Source: Pseudonocardiaceae bacterium YIM PH 21723 (GTDB taxonomy: Bacteria > Actinomycetota > Actinomycetes > Mycobacteriales > Pseudonocardiaceae). From it: DNA of 64,000 nucleotides. Location: NCBI GenBank assembly GCA_003600225.1, contig QZFT01000023.1, forward strand, positions 1 through 64,000. Reading direction: 5' to 3'. Under the pieces are notes generated by a model, which worked only from the letters and a program-made list of their open reading frames with translations, was not told where the DNA came from and ran no database searches. Below are positions 9,084-17,764 of this stretch, in pieces; position 1 is the first letter of the stretch, and every line of letters begins with the position of its first letter. Both the position numbers and the translations under genes were made by a program.

Positions 9084-10018
9084 CGAGTTTCGCCCCTCTC
9101 GCTCGGGGTCCGAGCGTCACGCTTGGTGGTGAACGGATAGGTGGTGACGGCCTCCGGCTTGCACAGGTCGCCACAGTTCATCTCGGTGAGCGCCTCGGCG
9201 GCGGAGTACGGCTTGGCGGTCTTCGGGTTGGTGCTCGCGCGCAGCTTCATGTACCGGTCGAACTTGTCCGGGGAGAGCGCGCGGACCTCGAAGTTCATCA
9301 TGCCGTGGTAGGTGCCGCAGAGCTCGGCGCAGTGGCCGATGAAGGCACCTTCCCGGTCGATCTTGTTCTGGAAGACGTTGTCGGTGTTGTTCTTCTCCGG
9401 GCGCGGGAACACGTCACGCTTGAAGTTGAACTCCGGCACGAAGAACGAGTGGATGACATCGCCCGAGGAGATCGTGTACTGGATCGTCTTGCTGGTGGGC
9501 AGCACCAGCAGCGGGATCGTGGCGTTGTCACCGGAGGTGCGCACGACCTCACCGTTCGCGGTCTTGGTCTCCGGGTAGGAGAAGACCCAGTTCCACTGGG
9601 TGGCGACCACGTCGACCTTGACGTCCGGGTTCGCGATCTTCTTGTTGACGAAGTTCTGCGTGACCACGGCGTAGTAGAACAGCACCACGATGATGATCAT
9701 CGGGAGCACTGTGAGGCCGATCTCCAGCGGCAGGTTGTACTGCGTCTGGCGCGGCATGTCCGGGCTGTTCTTGCGCTTCCGGTGGAAGGCGACCGACCAG
9801 AAGATCAGCGCCCAGACGAGCACACCGACGATGAGCGCGGCGATGACGGAGCCGGTCCACAGCTCGCGCATCCGCTCACCCTGCTCGGTCACGGCCTTGG
9901 GCCAACCGAAGCGCAGAACCTCTTCACTGGAACAGCCGGTAGCGGCGATGCCGACCAGACTCACCAGCATGGCGACCTTGGCCAGTCTCATCGCACGAGC
10001 GCCTTTGATCAGGCTCAC
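9080..10018 (-). CDS. ctaC: Cytochrome c oxidase subunit 2 (CuA subunit, lipoprotein)
   Basis: A 312-residue subunit II of the aa3 terminal oxidase. It accepts electrons from the bcc complex at the binuclear CuA centre outside the membrane. The signal peptide ends in a lipobox-like AATGC (Cys29). A transmembrane hairpin follows, then a cupredoxin domain with CuA ligands in HCAELCGTYHGMM, about residues 229-241. The GTG at 10018 is chosen because a perfect gaggagg lies 9 nt upstream; the longer frame to 10156 runs into the asnB promoter region. Transcribed divergently from asnB and overlapping ctaF by 4 nt. Confidence 0.93.
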   Translation of the reverse strand: MSLIKGARAMRLAKVAMLVSLVGIAATGCSSEEVLRFGWPKAVTEQGERMRELWTGSVIAALIVGVLVWALIFWSVAFHRKRKNSPDMPRQTQYNLPLEIGLTVLPMIIIVVLFYYAVVTQNFVNKKIANPDVKVDVVATQWNWVFSYPETKTANGEVVRTSGDNATIPLLVLPTSKTIQYTISSGDVIHSFFVPEFNFKRDVFPRPEKNNTDNVFQNKIDREGAFIGHCAELCGTYHGMMNFEVRALSPDKFDRYMKLRASTNPKTAKPYSAAEALTEMNCGDLCKPEAVTTYPFTTKRDARTPSERGETR

Positions 10019-10248
10019 CGCTGTATGCCTCCTCGGGAACAAACCTGTGCCTGCGACGCCCTGGTGGCGGCGTCGCCGGATGCCGTCCGCATTGCGGGCG
10101 AAATCAATCGGGAGCCTAACCCAGCACAGGGCCGGATACCCGTGCGGGGGCACCACTCCCGCGTGTGATCTGTGCCAGGCGGCATACTGGCGGCCGGGCG
10201 CCCGTCGTCCTTTGGTTGGAATGTCCCTTCACGAGAGGTGCCAGCGCC

Positions 10249-12183
10249 GTGTGTGGCCTGCTTGGACTGATCTGCTCCTCCTCCGAGAAAGACGCCGGCG
10301 CCGCCGCCTTCCAGGCCGCGAACGACGCCGTGGCCGGTGCCTTGCGCTGCCAGCGGCACCGCGGTCCGGACGAGAGCGGCACCTGGCGCGACGGCGGTGT
10401 GATCTTCGGCTTCAACCGCCTGTCCATCATCGATGTGGAGCACGCGCACCAGCCGCTGGCCTACGCCGACGGCCGCTATACGATCATCGGCAACGGTGAG
10501 GTCTACAACTACCTGGAGCTGCGCGCCGAGCTGATCGAGCAGCACGGGGCGAAGTTCAGCACCGACGGTGACATCGAGACGATCGTCGCGGCCTACCACT
10601 ACTGGGGCCCGAGCATGATCAGCCGCCTGCGCGGCATGTTCGCCTTCCTCATCTGGGACAAGCAGGAGCAGGTCGTCTTCGGCGGCCGCGACCCGTTCGG
10701 CATCAAGCCGCTGTACTACGCGGCCGGCCCCGGCGGCGTCGCCTTCTCCAGCGAGAAGAAGTCCCTGCTGAACCTGGCCGGGCCCCTGGGCCTGAAGCCG
10801 GACCTGGACCGCACCGCGCTGCAGCAGTACCTGACCCTGCAGTACGTGCCGGAGCCCGCGACCATGCACAACGTGGTGCGCCGCATCGAGTCGGGCACCT
10901 CGTTCACCCTGACCCCCGGCGGCCAGCTGACCACCCACCGGTACTTCAACCCGGCGTTCAGCTCCCGCCCGGTGCACACCGAGGGCGACGCGCACAAGCT
11001 GTACCAGGAGATCGCCGACTCGCTGCGTGACTCGGTGGCCAAGCACATGCGCGCGGACGTCACCGTCGGCGCCTTCCTGTCCGGTGGCATCGACTCCACC
11101 GCGATCGCGGCGCTGGCCAAGGAGCACAACCCGGACCTGATCACCTTCACCACCGGCTTCCAGCGCAACGGCTACTCCGAGATCGACGTGGCCGCCGAGT
11201 CGGCCGCCGCGATCGGGGTGAAGCACGTGGTCCGCACGGTGACCGCGCAGGAGATGATGGATGCCCTGCCGCTGATCACCTGGTACCTGGATGACCCGGT
11301 CGCCGACCCGGCGCTGGTACCGCTGTGGTTCATCGCCCGCGAGGCGCGGCAGCACGTGAAGGTGGTGCTCTCCGGCGAGGGCGCCGACGAGCTGTTCGGC
11401 GGCTACACCATCTACCGCGAGCCGCTCTCCCTGGCGCCGTTCGAGAAGGTGCCGGGCAGCGTCCGCAAGGTCATGGGCCGGGTGTCCACCAAGATCCCGC
11501 ACGGCGTGCGCGGCAAGGACCTGCTGCGCCGCGGCGCGCTGACCCTGGAGCAGCGCTACTACGGCAACGCCCGGATCTTCATGGACGAGCAGCTGCGTGA
11601 GGTGCTGCGCACCTACAACACCGGCGTCTCGCACATGGACGTCACCGGCCCCTGGTACCGCGAGTCGCAGCGCTGGGACCCGGTGGCCCGGATGCAGCAC
11701 GTGGACCTGTTCACCTGGCTGCGCGGCGACATCCTGGCCAAGGCGGACAAGGTCACCATGGCCAACTCCCTGGAGCTGCGGGTGCCGTTCCTGGACCCCG
11801 AGGTGTTCAAGATCGCCTCGCAGATCCCGCAGGAGCAGAAGATCACCCGGGAGACCACCAAGTACGCGCTGCGCCGCGCGCTGCGGGACATCATCCCCGC
11901 GCACGTGCTGAACCGGCGCAAGCTGGGCTTCCCGGTGCCGATCCGGCACTGGCTGAAGGACGAGATGTTCGACTGGGCCGTCGACATCATCCAGCAGAGC
12001 CCGACCGACCAGCTGATCGACAAGCGGGTCGCGCTGCGGTACATGGAGGAGCACCGGTCCGGCGTGATGGACCACAGCCGCCGCATCTGGGCGCTGCTGG
12101 TCTTCATGCTCTGGCACGGCATCTTCATCGAGGGCCGCATCGTCCCGGCGGTGCCGGAGCCGCACTACCCGGTCAAGCTGTAG
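10249..12183 (+). CDS. asnB: Asparagine synthase (glutamine-hydrolysing)
   Basis: A 644-residue class II amidotransferase that makes asparagine from aspartate, ATP and glutamine. The GTG at 10249 puts the catalytic cysteine at position 2 (MCGLLGL), as processing requires; gagagg lies about 10 nt before it. The N-terminal Ntn-hydrolase half carries RHRGPDESG and the C-terminal synthetase half carries the pyrophosphate loop SGGIDST near 278. Length matches actinobacterial AsnB (about 650) rather than the shorter E. coli enzyme. M. tuberculosis Rv2201 occupies the same place next to ctaC. An in-frame upstream start at 10165 would bury Cys2 and is rejected. Confidence 0.95.
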   Translation: MCGLLGLICSSSEKDAGAAAFQAANDAVAGALRCQRHRGPDESGTWRDGGVIFGFNRLSIIDVEHAHQPLAYADGRYTIIGNGEVYNYLELRAELIEQHGAKFSTDGDIETIVAAYHYWGPSMISRLRGMFAFLIWDKQEQVVFGGRDPFGIKPLYYAAGPGGVAFSSEKKSLLNLAGPLGLKPDLDRTALQQYLTLQYVPEPATMHNVVRRIESGTSFTLTPGGQLTTHRYFNPAFSSRPVHTEGDAHKLYQEIADSLRDSVAKHMRADVTVGAFLSGGIDSTAIAALAKEHNPDLITFTTGFQRNGYSEIDVAAESAAAIGVKHVVRTVTAQEMMDALPLITWYLDDPVADPALVPLWFIAREARQHVKVVLSGEGADELFGGYTIYREPLSLAPFEKVPGSVRKVMGRVSTKIPHGVRGKDLLRRGALTLEQRYYGNARIFMDEQLREVLRTYNTGVSHMDVTGPWYRESQRWDPVARMQHVDLFTWLRGDILAKADKVTMANSLELRVPFLDPEVFKIASQIPQEQKITRETTKYALRRALRDIIPAHVLNRRKLGFPVPIRHWLKDEMFDWAVDIIQQSPTDQLIDKRVALRYMEEHRSGVMDHSRRIWALLVFMLWHGIFIEGRIVPAVPEPHYPVKL

Positions 12184-12202
12184 TCACCTGACGACGCGAG
12201 GG

Positions 12203-12225
12203 GCCGGCTCCACTGTGGAGCCGGC
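12203..12225 (+). terminator. Terminator after asnB
   Basis: Perfect 10-bp stem gccggctcca/tggagccggc with a 3-nt loop, followed by tcctttgt, 20 bp after the stop codon. Confidence 0.85.
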
Positions 12226-12239
12226 TCCTTTGTCGTGTG

Positions 12240-12664
12240 GTGGGTGCTTCTGGCGGTCGGGGTAAAGCGGCTTTGGAGGGCGAGACGGGTTCGGGGTGGC
12301 GTCTTTCCTGCCTGCGTGTCTGGTGGGGGCACGCCGGTCTGGGGTGTCGGGGCCGCCGCGCGGGACCTTTCGGTGACTTGTCGTGGCTTTTAGTCACGAC
12401 AAGTGGCACTTGTCGTGGATAAAAGACGCGACAAGTGGGGCGACACGGTGCAGAAATAGGGCGACACGCCGGGATATCCCACGAAATGGGCGTCCATTGT
12501 GGACGGTTAAGACCTGAAGGCGTCCTTCAGGTCCCCCGCGGCAGCGGCCCCGACAACCAGACCGGCGTGCCCCCACTCAACGCGCAGGCAGGAAAGACGC
12601 GGCCCCCAGCCCGTCTCCCCCTCCAAAGCCATCCTTCGATAACAAGCCAGACCCGACCCCGGGA
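12240..12664. repeat. Large palindromic intergenic element, copy B
   Basis: About 425 bp. The left arm (about 12240-12362) and right arm (about 12533-12662) are inverted copies of one another at roughly 80% identity by eye. Shared landmarks are gctttggagg, gtctttcctgcctgcg, gtgggggcacgcc and gtcggggccg. The centre contains a 10-bp hairpin (12376-12385/12395-12404), a second hairpin (12407-12415/12429-12437), the conserved 34-nt motif (12438-12471), a gtccattgtggac near-palindrome (12492-12504) and a small gacctgaagg/ccttcaggt hairpin. No open frame within it has host-like codon use. Function unknown; compatible with a non-autonomous mobile element. Confidence 0.9.
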
Positions 12665-12696
12665 CGGAGCCCGAAGGCCCCGTCCCGGACACAGAC

Positions 12697-12897
12697 CTAC
12701 GGGTTCAGCGCGTTCTTCAACGTGGGCCCCAATTCCCGGAGGCTCTTCACGAGCCCCTCCCGCAGCGTGAGGCCCAGGTCCCCGCCCACGCTCTTCGCCT
12801 GGCTCGCCGCAGGTGCCGCACTCGCCGCGCCGGCCATGCCCAGCATCAGCCCCGCCGCCAGGGTCACCGCGCCCAGGTACGTCGTGGTCTTCTTCAT
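12697..12897 (-). CDS. Small secreted peptide, unknown function
   Basis: A 66-residue precursor with a textbook Sec signal peptide (MKKTTTYLGA, hydrophobic core, then AASAAPA) and a mature part of about 37-39 residues. The mature part looks like a short amphipathic helix (LREGLVKSLRELGPTLKNAL). The ATG at 12897 is 7 nt from gggagg; the ATG at 12903 is too close to that site. It lies directly beside palindromic element B. Codon use is host-like. No family recognised; small cationic amphipathic exported peptides can be antimicrobial or signalling, but that is speculation here. Confidence 0.7.
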   Translation of the reverse strand: MKKTTTYLGAVTLAAGLMLGMAGAASAAPAASQAKSVGGDLGLTLREGLVKSLRELGPTLKNALNP

Positions 12898-12993
12898 GCC
12901 CATGCCTCCCGTTGAACGATCTGTACCTCGACCGTCACCCACAGGAGCCACTCCGGCAACTTCAACCCCGGCAACCCACCCCATCGCGCGAGC

Positions 12994-13803
12994 TCAGAGC
13001 CTGATCAACGCACCCGCCAGTCCGGTGAGCAGCGCGCCGCACAGCTCCCACGACCGGTCCTGGGGCTGCAATGTGTAGATCACCACGATCCGGTCGGAGT
13101 CCCCGTCGAATCCGGTGCTGTGCATAGCTCGCCGGGTGATGTCGATGTCCCCCGGACCGGCCAGCCTCGCCTCCGGACCGGCCTCCGGAGCCGGCGGCGG
13201 CACGCATCGCTGATCCGGCCGCGGATCGGGGAAACCGGACCAGCCTTGCTTGACGCCCCAGGGACCCCGGGTGGCACTCGGGATGCCGAAACTCTGATCC
13301 CAGCCGTCGCTGCCACACCGGGTGTGCGCCAGCAGATTGGTCACCAGGTACTCCCGCACCGGCCCCGGCGCCCGGTCCAGGATGTGGCGGTACACCTCGA
13401 CCGTGTCCCGGGGACTGATCGCCGTGCGCCCCCACTTGCCCCGCTCATCCGGCGGCGACGTGTCGGCCAGCCCCAGCCGGTCGGCCATCCGCACCACGAT
13501 CTGTTCCCAGCCGGCGCGGACCCACAGCGTGCTGGCCGCGTCGTCGTCGCTGGCGCGCAGCATCGCCTCCAGCAACGGAGCGTCGGCCGCGGGCACCTGG
13601 TAGTCCGGTCCCCGGTCCCAGAGGTAGTCCAGCGCGATCAACAGCTTCACGATGGAGGCGGACCGGAACCGCATGTCCGCGTTGTGCGCGGCGACGACCT
13701 CGGCCGACGACCGGTCGAACACCGCGAAACCCACCGTCGTGCCCGGAGAGTCGGGCACCAGCACCCCAGCCATCATCGTCAGCCCCAGAAAGTACGCCGT
13801 CAC
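12994..13803 (-). CDS. Serine beta-lactamase-like hydrolase, exported
   Basis: A 269-residue protein with the penicillin-binding/class A beta-lactamase signatures: S50-x-x-K53 in SASIVK, an SDD triad at 85-87 in place of SDN, and a KQG sequence in place of KTG. The short hydrophobic N-terminus suggests export. Actinobacteria carry many such secreted serine hydrolases of unknown substrate, and the changed KTG box argues against a dedicated beta-lactamase. The GTG at 13803 lies 18 bp after the stop of the SMI1/KNR4 gene, so the two are probably co-transcribed. The start has no clear ribosome site and could be shifted a few codons. Confidence 0.75.
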   Translation of the reverse strand: MTAYFLGLTMMAGVLVPDSPGTTVGFAVFDRSSAEVVAAHNADMRFRSASIVKLLIALDYLWDRGPDYQVPAADAPLLEAMLRASDDDAASTLWVRAGWEQIVVRMADRLGLADTSPPDERGKWGRTAISPRDTVEVYRHILDRAPGPVREYLVTNLLAHTRCGSDGWDQSFGIPSATRGPWGVKQGWSGFPDPRPDQRCVPPPAPEAGPEARLAGPGDIDITRRAMHSTGFDGDSDRIVVIYTLQPQDRSWELCGALLTGLAGALIRL

Positions 13804-13821
13804 CCCATACAGTAAGCCAGG

Positions 13822-14337
13822 TCACAGTAGCGAACGAAAGGGCCCGAAAGCGGCCGCCTCGGCGGCGGGCAGGCCGGGGACGTCCAGGTCACCCTTCAGC
13901 CAGTCGCGCAGCGTCTCGGTCAGCGTGCCGGGGAGCCGGATCAACGCGTCGTCCCGCCGCGGCCAGACGGCGAGCTGCCAGGTGTCCGTGAGCCAGCCGA
14001 GGTTGTCCGCGTCCCGGGTCGAGGCGAAGGCCAGGAAGCCTCCCGGTTCCGGCCACACGGCCTCCGGGAGGTCCTCCGGGTACAGCGAGCGCAGGTAGCG
14101 GTAGGTGTCCGACACGTCCAGCGCCCGCTCGGCCAGCCCCTCGCGCAGGTCGAGCGGCCGGTAGTACTCCAGCCAGCCCGCGCCGGGCGCGGCGATGCCG
14201 TAGGTCGTCATCAGCCGGACGTAGTCGGCAGGCAGCGTGAGCTTGAGGGTCGCGGTGAGCGCCGCCCAGTCGGCAGAGCCGAGTTCGGGTGCCGTGGGCG
14301 GCGCGACGAGATCGATCAGGTCGTCGAGATCATTCAC
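13822..14337 (-). CDS. SMI1/KNR4 (SUKH) family protein
   Basis: A 171-residue cytosolic protein with the SUKH pattern: LPADYVRLMTTYG in the first third, a central GGFLAFASTRDADNLGW strand region and WPRRDD. In bacteria this fold is often an immunity protein to contact-dependent or secreted toxins. No toxin gene is adjacent, so an immunity role is not supported by context. It sits 17 bp from the kinase at 14355, in the same direction, and immediately upstream of the serine hydrolase. Confidence 0.75.
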   Translation of the reverse strand: MNDLDDLIDLVAPPTAPELGSADWAALTATLKLTLPADYVRLMTTYGIAAPGAGWLEYYRPLDLREGLAERALDVSDTYRYLRSLYPEDLPEAVWPEPGGFLAFASTRDADNLGWLTDTWQLAVWPRRDDALIRLPGTLTETLRDWLKGDLDVPGLPAAEAAAFGPFRSLL

Positions 14338-14354
14338 CGACTAAACGTAGGCGT

Positions 14355-15398
<1,044 letters not shown>

Positions 15399-15515
15399 TC
15401 AAGAAGCACTGGAAGCGTGCTGTATGTCACCCATTCGGGCGGTAGGGACGCCCGGTTCACGGCTACTGACCAGTAGTTCTACCACCGCCGACATCGGCGG
15501 CATACGGTCGTCGGC

Positions 15516-15692
15516 ATGAGGGCACCAGAACCGGTCTCGCTGGACGAGCTGATCGCCGACTGCGCCGACATGCCGCCCCGGCTGACGACGCACGAGGACC
15601 TCAGCCGACTGATTCCCCGGGCCGCCGCACCATGGGCGGTCAACGACACCTGCCTTGAAGCCGTCCAGGACCTGGAAGACTTCTACGTATAG
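15516..15692 (+). CDS. Short leaderless ORF, acidic 58-residue peptide
   Basis: Encodes MRAPEPVSLDELIADCADMP followed by a hydrophilic, acidic chain ending QDLEDFYV. A tacggt box at 15503-15508 lies exactly 7 nt before the ATG, the leaderless promoter spacing used by several genes here. A strong terminator follows 12 bp after the stop, so a dedicated transcript is likely. Codon use is host-like. No family recognised; in Rv2202c-Rv2204c of M. tuberculosis the corresponding slot holds an unrelated gene. Confidence 0.55.
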   Translation: MRAPEPVSLDELIADCADMPPRLTTHEDLSRLIPRAAAPWAVNDTCLEAVQDLEDFYV

Positions 15693-15704
15693 ACAGGCAA
15701 CACA

Positions 15705-15742
15705 CCCGCCTATGCCGAGTGGAGACGGCGTAGGCGGGTTTT
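15705..15742 (+). terminator. Terminator after the 58-residue ORF
   Basis: A 13-bp stem (15705-15717 with 15726-15738) with an 8-nt loop, followed by tttt. Its apical part, gccgagtggagacggc, is repeated in the hairpin at 16104-16149. Confidence 0.85.
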
Positions 15743-15790
15743 CTCTGCCCACAGCCTAAGTCTGCCAGGCCGTGGGCATCTCGTGCGCGG

Positions 15791-16094
15791 TCAGCGCAGT
15801 TCCTCGGTCACATTCGCCACGAACGCGTCGGCTTAGGCCTCGGTGATCTGCACATGGTCGATCTCGTTGTGCCCCAGGAAGTACAGCGCCAGGTACTCGG
15901 TGGGCGCCCAGCGCAGCTCCCGGGAGAATCCCTCGCTGAACTTGGCGTAGTACGTGGTCGCTTCGACGGCCGCGCCTTCCGGCAGGTATCTGGGTGCCCG
16001 GTGCAACTCGTACAGACGGTGCGCCGCCTGGAGGCTCGGCGAGCGAGACGGTGAGCTTGCGCTTCAGCGAGTACTCGAACTTGAGCCGGTGTTC
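15791..16094 (-). pseudogene. Decayed gene of unknown function (frameshift plus internal stop)
   Basis: Two overlapping minus-strand frames read as one protein-like sequence. The upstream frame gives HRLKFEYSLKRKLTVSLAEP. About 16020-16045 the sense continues in the next frame as AAHRLYELHRAPRYLPEGA and later FSRELRWAPTEYLALYFLGH. A TAA at 15835-15833 interrupts it just after HVQITEA, and a further ADAFVANVTEELR follows before the TGA at 15791. Loss of frame and a nonsense codon within about 300 bp indicate a pseudogene. The family is not recognised. Confidence 0.7.
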
Positions 16095-16103
16095 CAGGCC
16101 GAC

Positions 16104-16149
16104 ACACAGCCAGCTCGCGCCGAGTGGAGACGGCACGAGCTGGCTGTGT
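16104..16149. terminator. Hairpin upstream of the pseudogene
   Basis: Perfect 14-bp stem (16104-16117 with 16136-16149) enclosing the same gccgagtggagacggc core found in the terminator at 15705. It may be a bidirectional terminator. The stretch 16150-16242 holds further G-rich and C-rich inverted runs (ggggggcaaagcccc and ggggggcttggccccc), but no gene. Confidence 0.6.
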
Positions 16150-16242
16150 CATGTCAGGAGCCCACGGTGGTGGGAGTCCGGGGGGCAAAGCCCCTCCGGC
16201 AGGGGGTGTGGGGGGCTTGGCCCCCACAAGACACCAACTGAG

Positions 16243-16279
16243 CCGCATCAGGCCCGCGCTCTCTGCGGGCATGATGCGG
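16243..16279 (-). terminator. Terminator of the IscA-like gene
   Basis: A 15-bp stem with one mismatch (16243-16257 with 16265-16279), 15 bp after the stop of the IscA gene. No T run follows, as is common in high-GC actinobacteria. Confidence 0.65.
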
Positions 16280-16293
16280 TCGACGACAGCGGC

Positions 16294-16644
16294 TCAGTTG
16301 AAGCTGTCGCCGCAGGCGCAGGATCCGCCGGCGTTCGGGTTGTCGATCGTGAAGCCCTGCTTCTCGATCGTGTCGACGAAGTCGATGGAGGCGCCTGCCA
16401 GGTACGGGGTGCTCATCCGGTCGACGACGACCTTGAGCCCGTTGAAGTCACGCACGGCGTCGCCGTCCAGCGAGCGCTCGTCAAAGAACAGCTGGTAGCG
16501 CAGGCCTGCACAGCCGCCGGGCTGCACGGCGATGCGCAGCGCCATGTCGTCGCGACCCTCCTGGTCCAGCAACGCCTTCGCCTTGGAAGCCGCGGCGTCG
16601 GTCATCGTGACCTCGTGGGTGGCGGTGTTGCTCTCGACGGTCAT
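16294..16644 (-). CDS. Iron-sulfur cluster insertion protein, IscA/HesB/ErpA family
   Basis: A 116-residue A-type Fe-S carrier. The three cluster-binding cysteines are C45 (GGCAGL), C109 and C111 (SCACG), and the fold-defining LRYQLFFDE is present. It passes [Fe-S] clusters to apo-enzymes. The ATG at 16644 has gggag 5 nt upstream; the longer frame to 16722 adds a non-conserved tail. Position next to a glycerate kinase and DUF3043 gene matches M. tuberculosis Rv2204c. Whether it should be called ErpA or IscA cannot be settled from sequence. Confidence 0.9.
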   Translation of the reverse strand: MTVESNTATHEVTMTDAAASKAKALLDQEGRDDMALRIAVQPGGCAGLRYQLFFDERSLDGDAVRDFNGLKVVVDRMSTPYLAGASIDFVDTIEKQGFTIDNPNAGGSCACGDSFN

Positions 16645-16747
16645 GGTTCTCCCTCGATACTGCGTGGAGCACGGTCTGCATAGGTACAACGCCCGCCGCG
16701 GCGGGTTGTTCCCGACCTCCATGGTCGCACAGGTTGAGCCTGTGACG

Positions 16748-17764
16748 TCACCGGTGTGGCCTGGTCCATTGCCCGGCGACCGTGCTACTGAGTTCGGCCA
16801 GCCAGTGCGCGGGCCGCGCCATCGACTCGGTCGCCGATCCGGCCAGCTCAGCGGCCGAGTAGGCGTCCTCGACTCCGGCCGCGGCGGCCTCCCGGCGGCC
16901 GACGCTCACCTGCCCGGCCAGCACCAGGCACGGCAGCCCACGCTCGGCCGCCTGACCTGCGACGGAGGTCACCAGTTTGCCGCGCAGCGACTGCCAGTCG
17001 AAGCTGCCCTCGCCGGTGAGCACCAGCTGCGCGGCGTCCATCGCGTCCGCCAGCCCGATGAGCCGGGCGACCAGACCGGCACCGGATTCCAGCCGTGCGC
17101 CGAGCGCGAGCAGCGCGGCGCCGAGGCCACCGGCCGCTCCCCCGCCGGGCAGGTAACCGACGTCGATCCCGTAGCGGCGCTGTAGCCGATCGGCCTGTTC
17201 CCCGTGCCTGGCCGCCAGTTCCGCGACCTGAGCCGGGGTGGCGCCCTTCTGCGGGGCGAACACCGCGGCCGCCCCGTGTGGACCGAGGAACGGGTTGGTC
17301 ACATCCGAGGCGATCACCAGTTCCGCGGTGACCTCGCCGACGGTCTCCAGGAATCCGGCCCCGCCGTCGGAGGTCGCGCTGCCACCGAGCCCGATGACGA
17401 TGCGCGAGCAGCCCTTGGCCGCCGAGACCAGTTCACCGACGCCACGGGTGTTCGCGTTCAGCGGATCCCGCTCCTGCGTGAGGTGCAGGCCGCAGGCCTG
17501 GGCGGACTCGACGTACGCGGTGTCCTCGTGTTCCAGCCAGACGGCGTCCACCGGATCCCCCAGCGGCCCGGCCACGGTCTCCGTGTGCAGCGTGCCGCCG
17601 AGGGTTCCGTGCAGCACCTGGACGAATCCGGGGCCACCGTCGGACAACGGCCGCAGCAGGAGCTCGTCGGCGGCGACGGCCCGCCAGCCCGCGGCGATGG
17701 CCTCCGCCGCCTCGGTGGCGGTGAGCGTGTTCCCGAAGCAGTCGGGCGCGATGAGCACCCGCAT
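16748..17764 (-). CDS. Glycerate kinase
   Basis: A 338-residue glycerate kinase of the GlxK/GarK fold, phosphorylating glycerate to 2- or 3-phosphoglycerate. It begins MRVLIAPDCFGNTLTATEAA, with LRPLSDGGPGF and the phosphate-binding GLGGSATSDGGAGF. Its ATG shares one base with the TGA of the TetR gene upstream (tgatg), so translation is coupled. A longer reading frame to 18403 is only the out-of-frame shadow of that TetR gene. Equivalent to Rv2205c by position. Confidence 0.9.
   Translation of the reverse strand: MRVLIAPDCFGNTLTATEAAEAIAAGWRAVAADELLLRPLSDGGPGFVQVLHGTLGGTLHTETVAGPLGDPVDAVWLEHEDTAYVESAQACGLHLTQERDPLNANTRGVGELVSAAKGCSRIVIGLGGSATSDGGAGFLETVGEVTAELVIASDVTNPFLGPHGAAAVFAPQKGATPAQVAELAARHGEQADRLQRRYGIDVGYLPGGGAAGGLGAALLALGARLESGAGLVARLIGLADAMDAAQLVLTGEGSFDWQSLRGKLVTSVAGQAAERGLPCLVLAGQVSVGRREAAAAGVEDAYSAAELAGSATESMARPAHWLAELSSTVAGQWTRPHR

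Noticed and set aside
12173-12770. Several 60-110 codon frames inside palindromic elements
   Set aside because: They share Arg/Pro-rich peptides on both strands because the arms are inverted repeats; codon use is not host-like and frames differ between copies.
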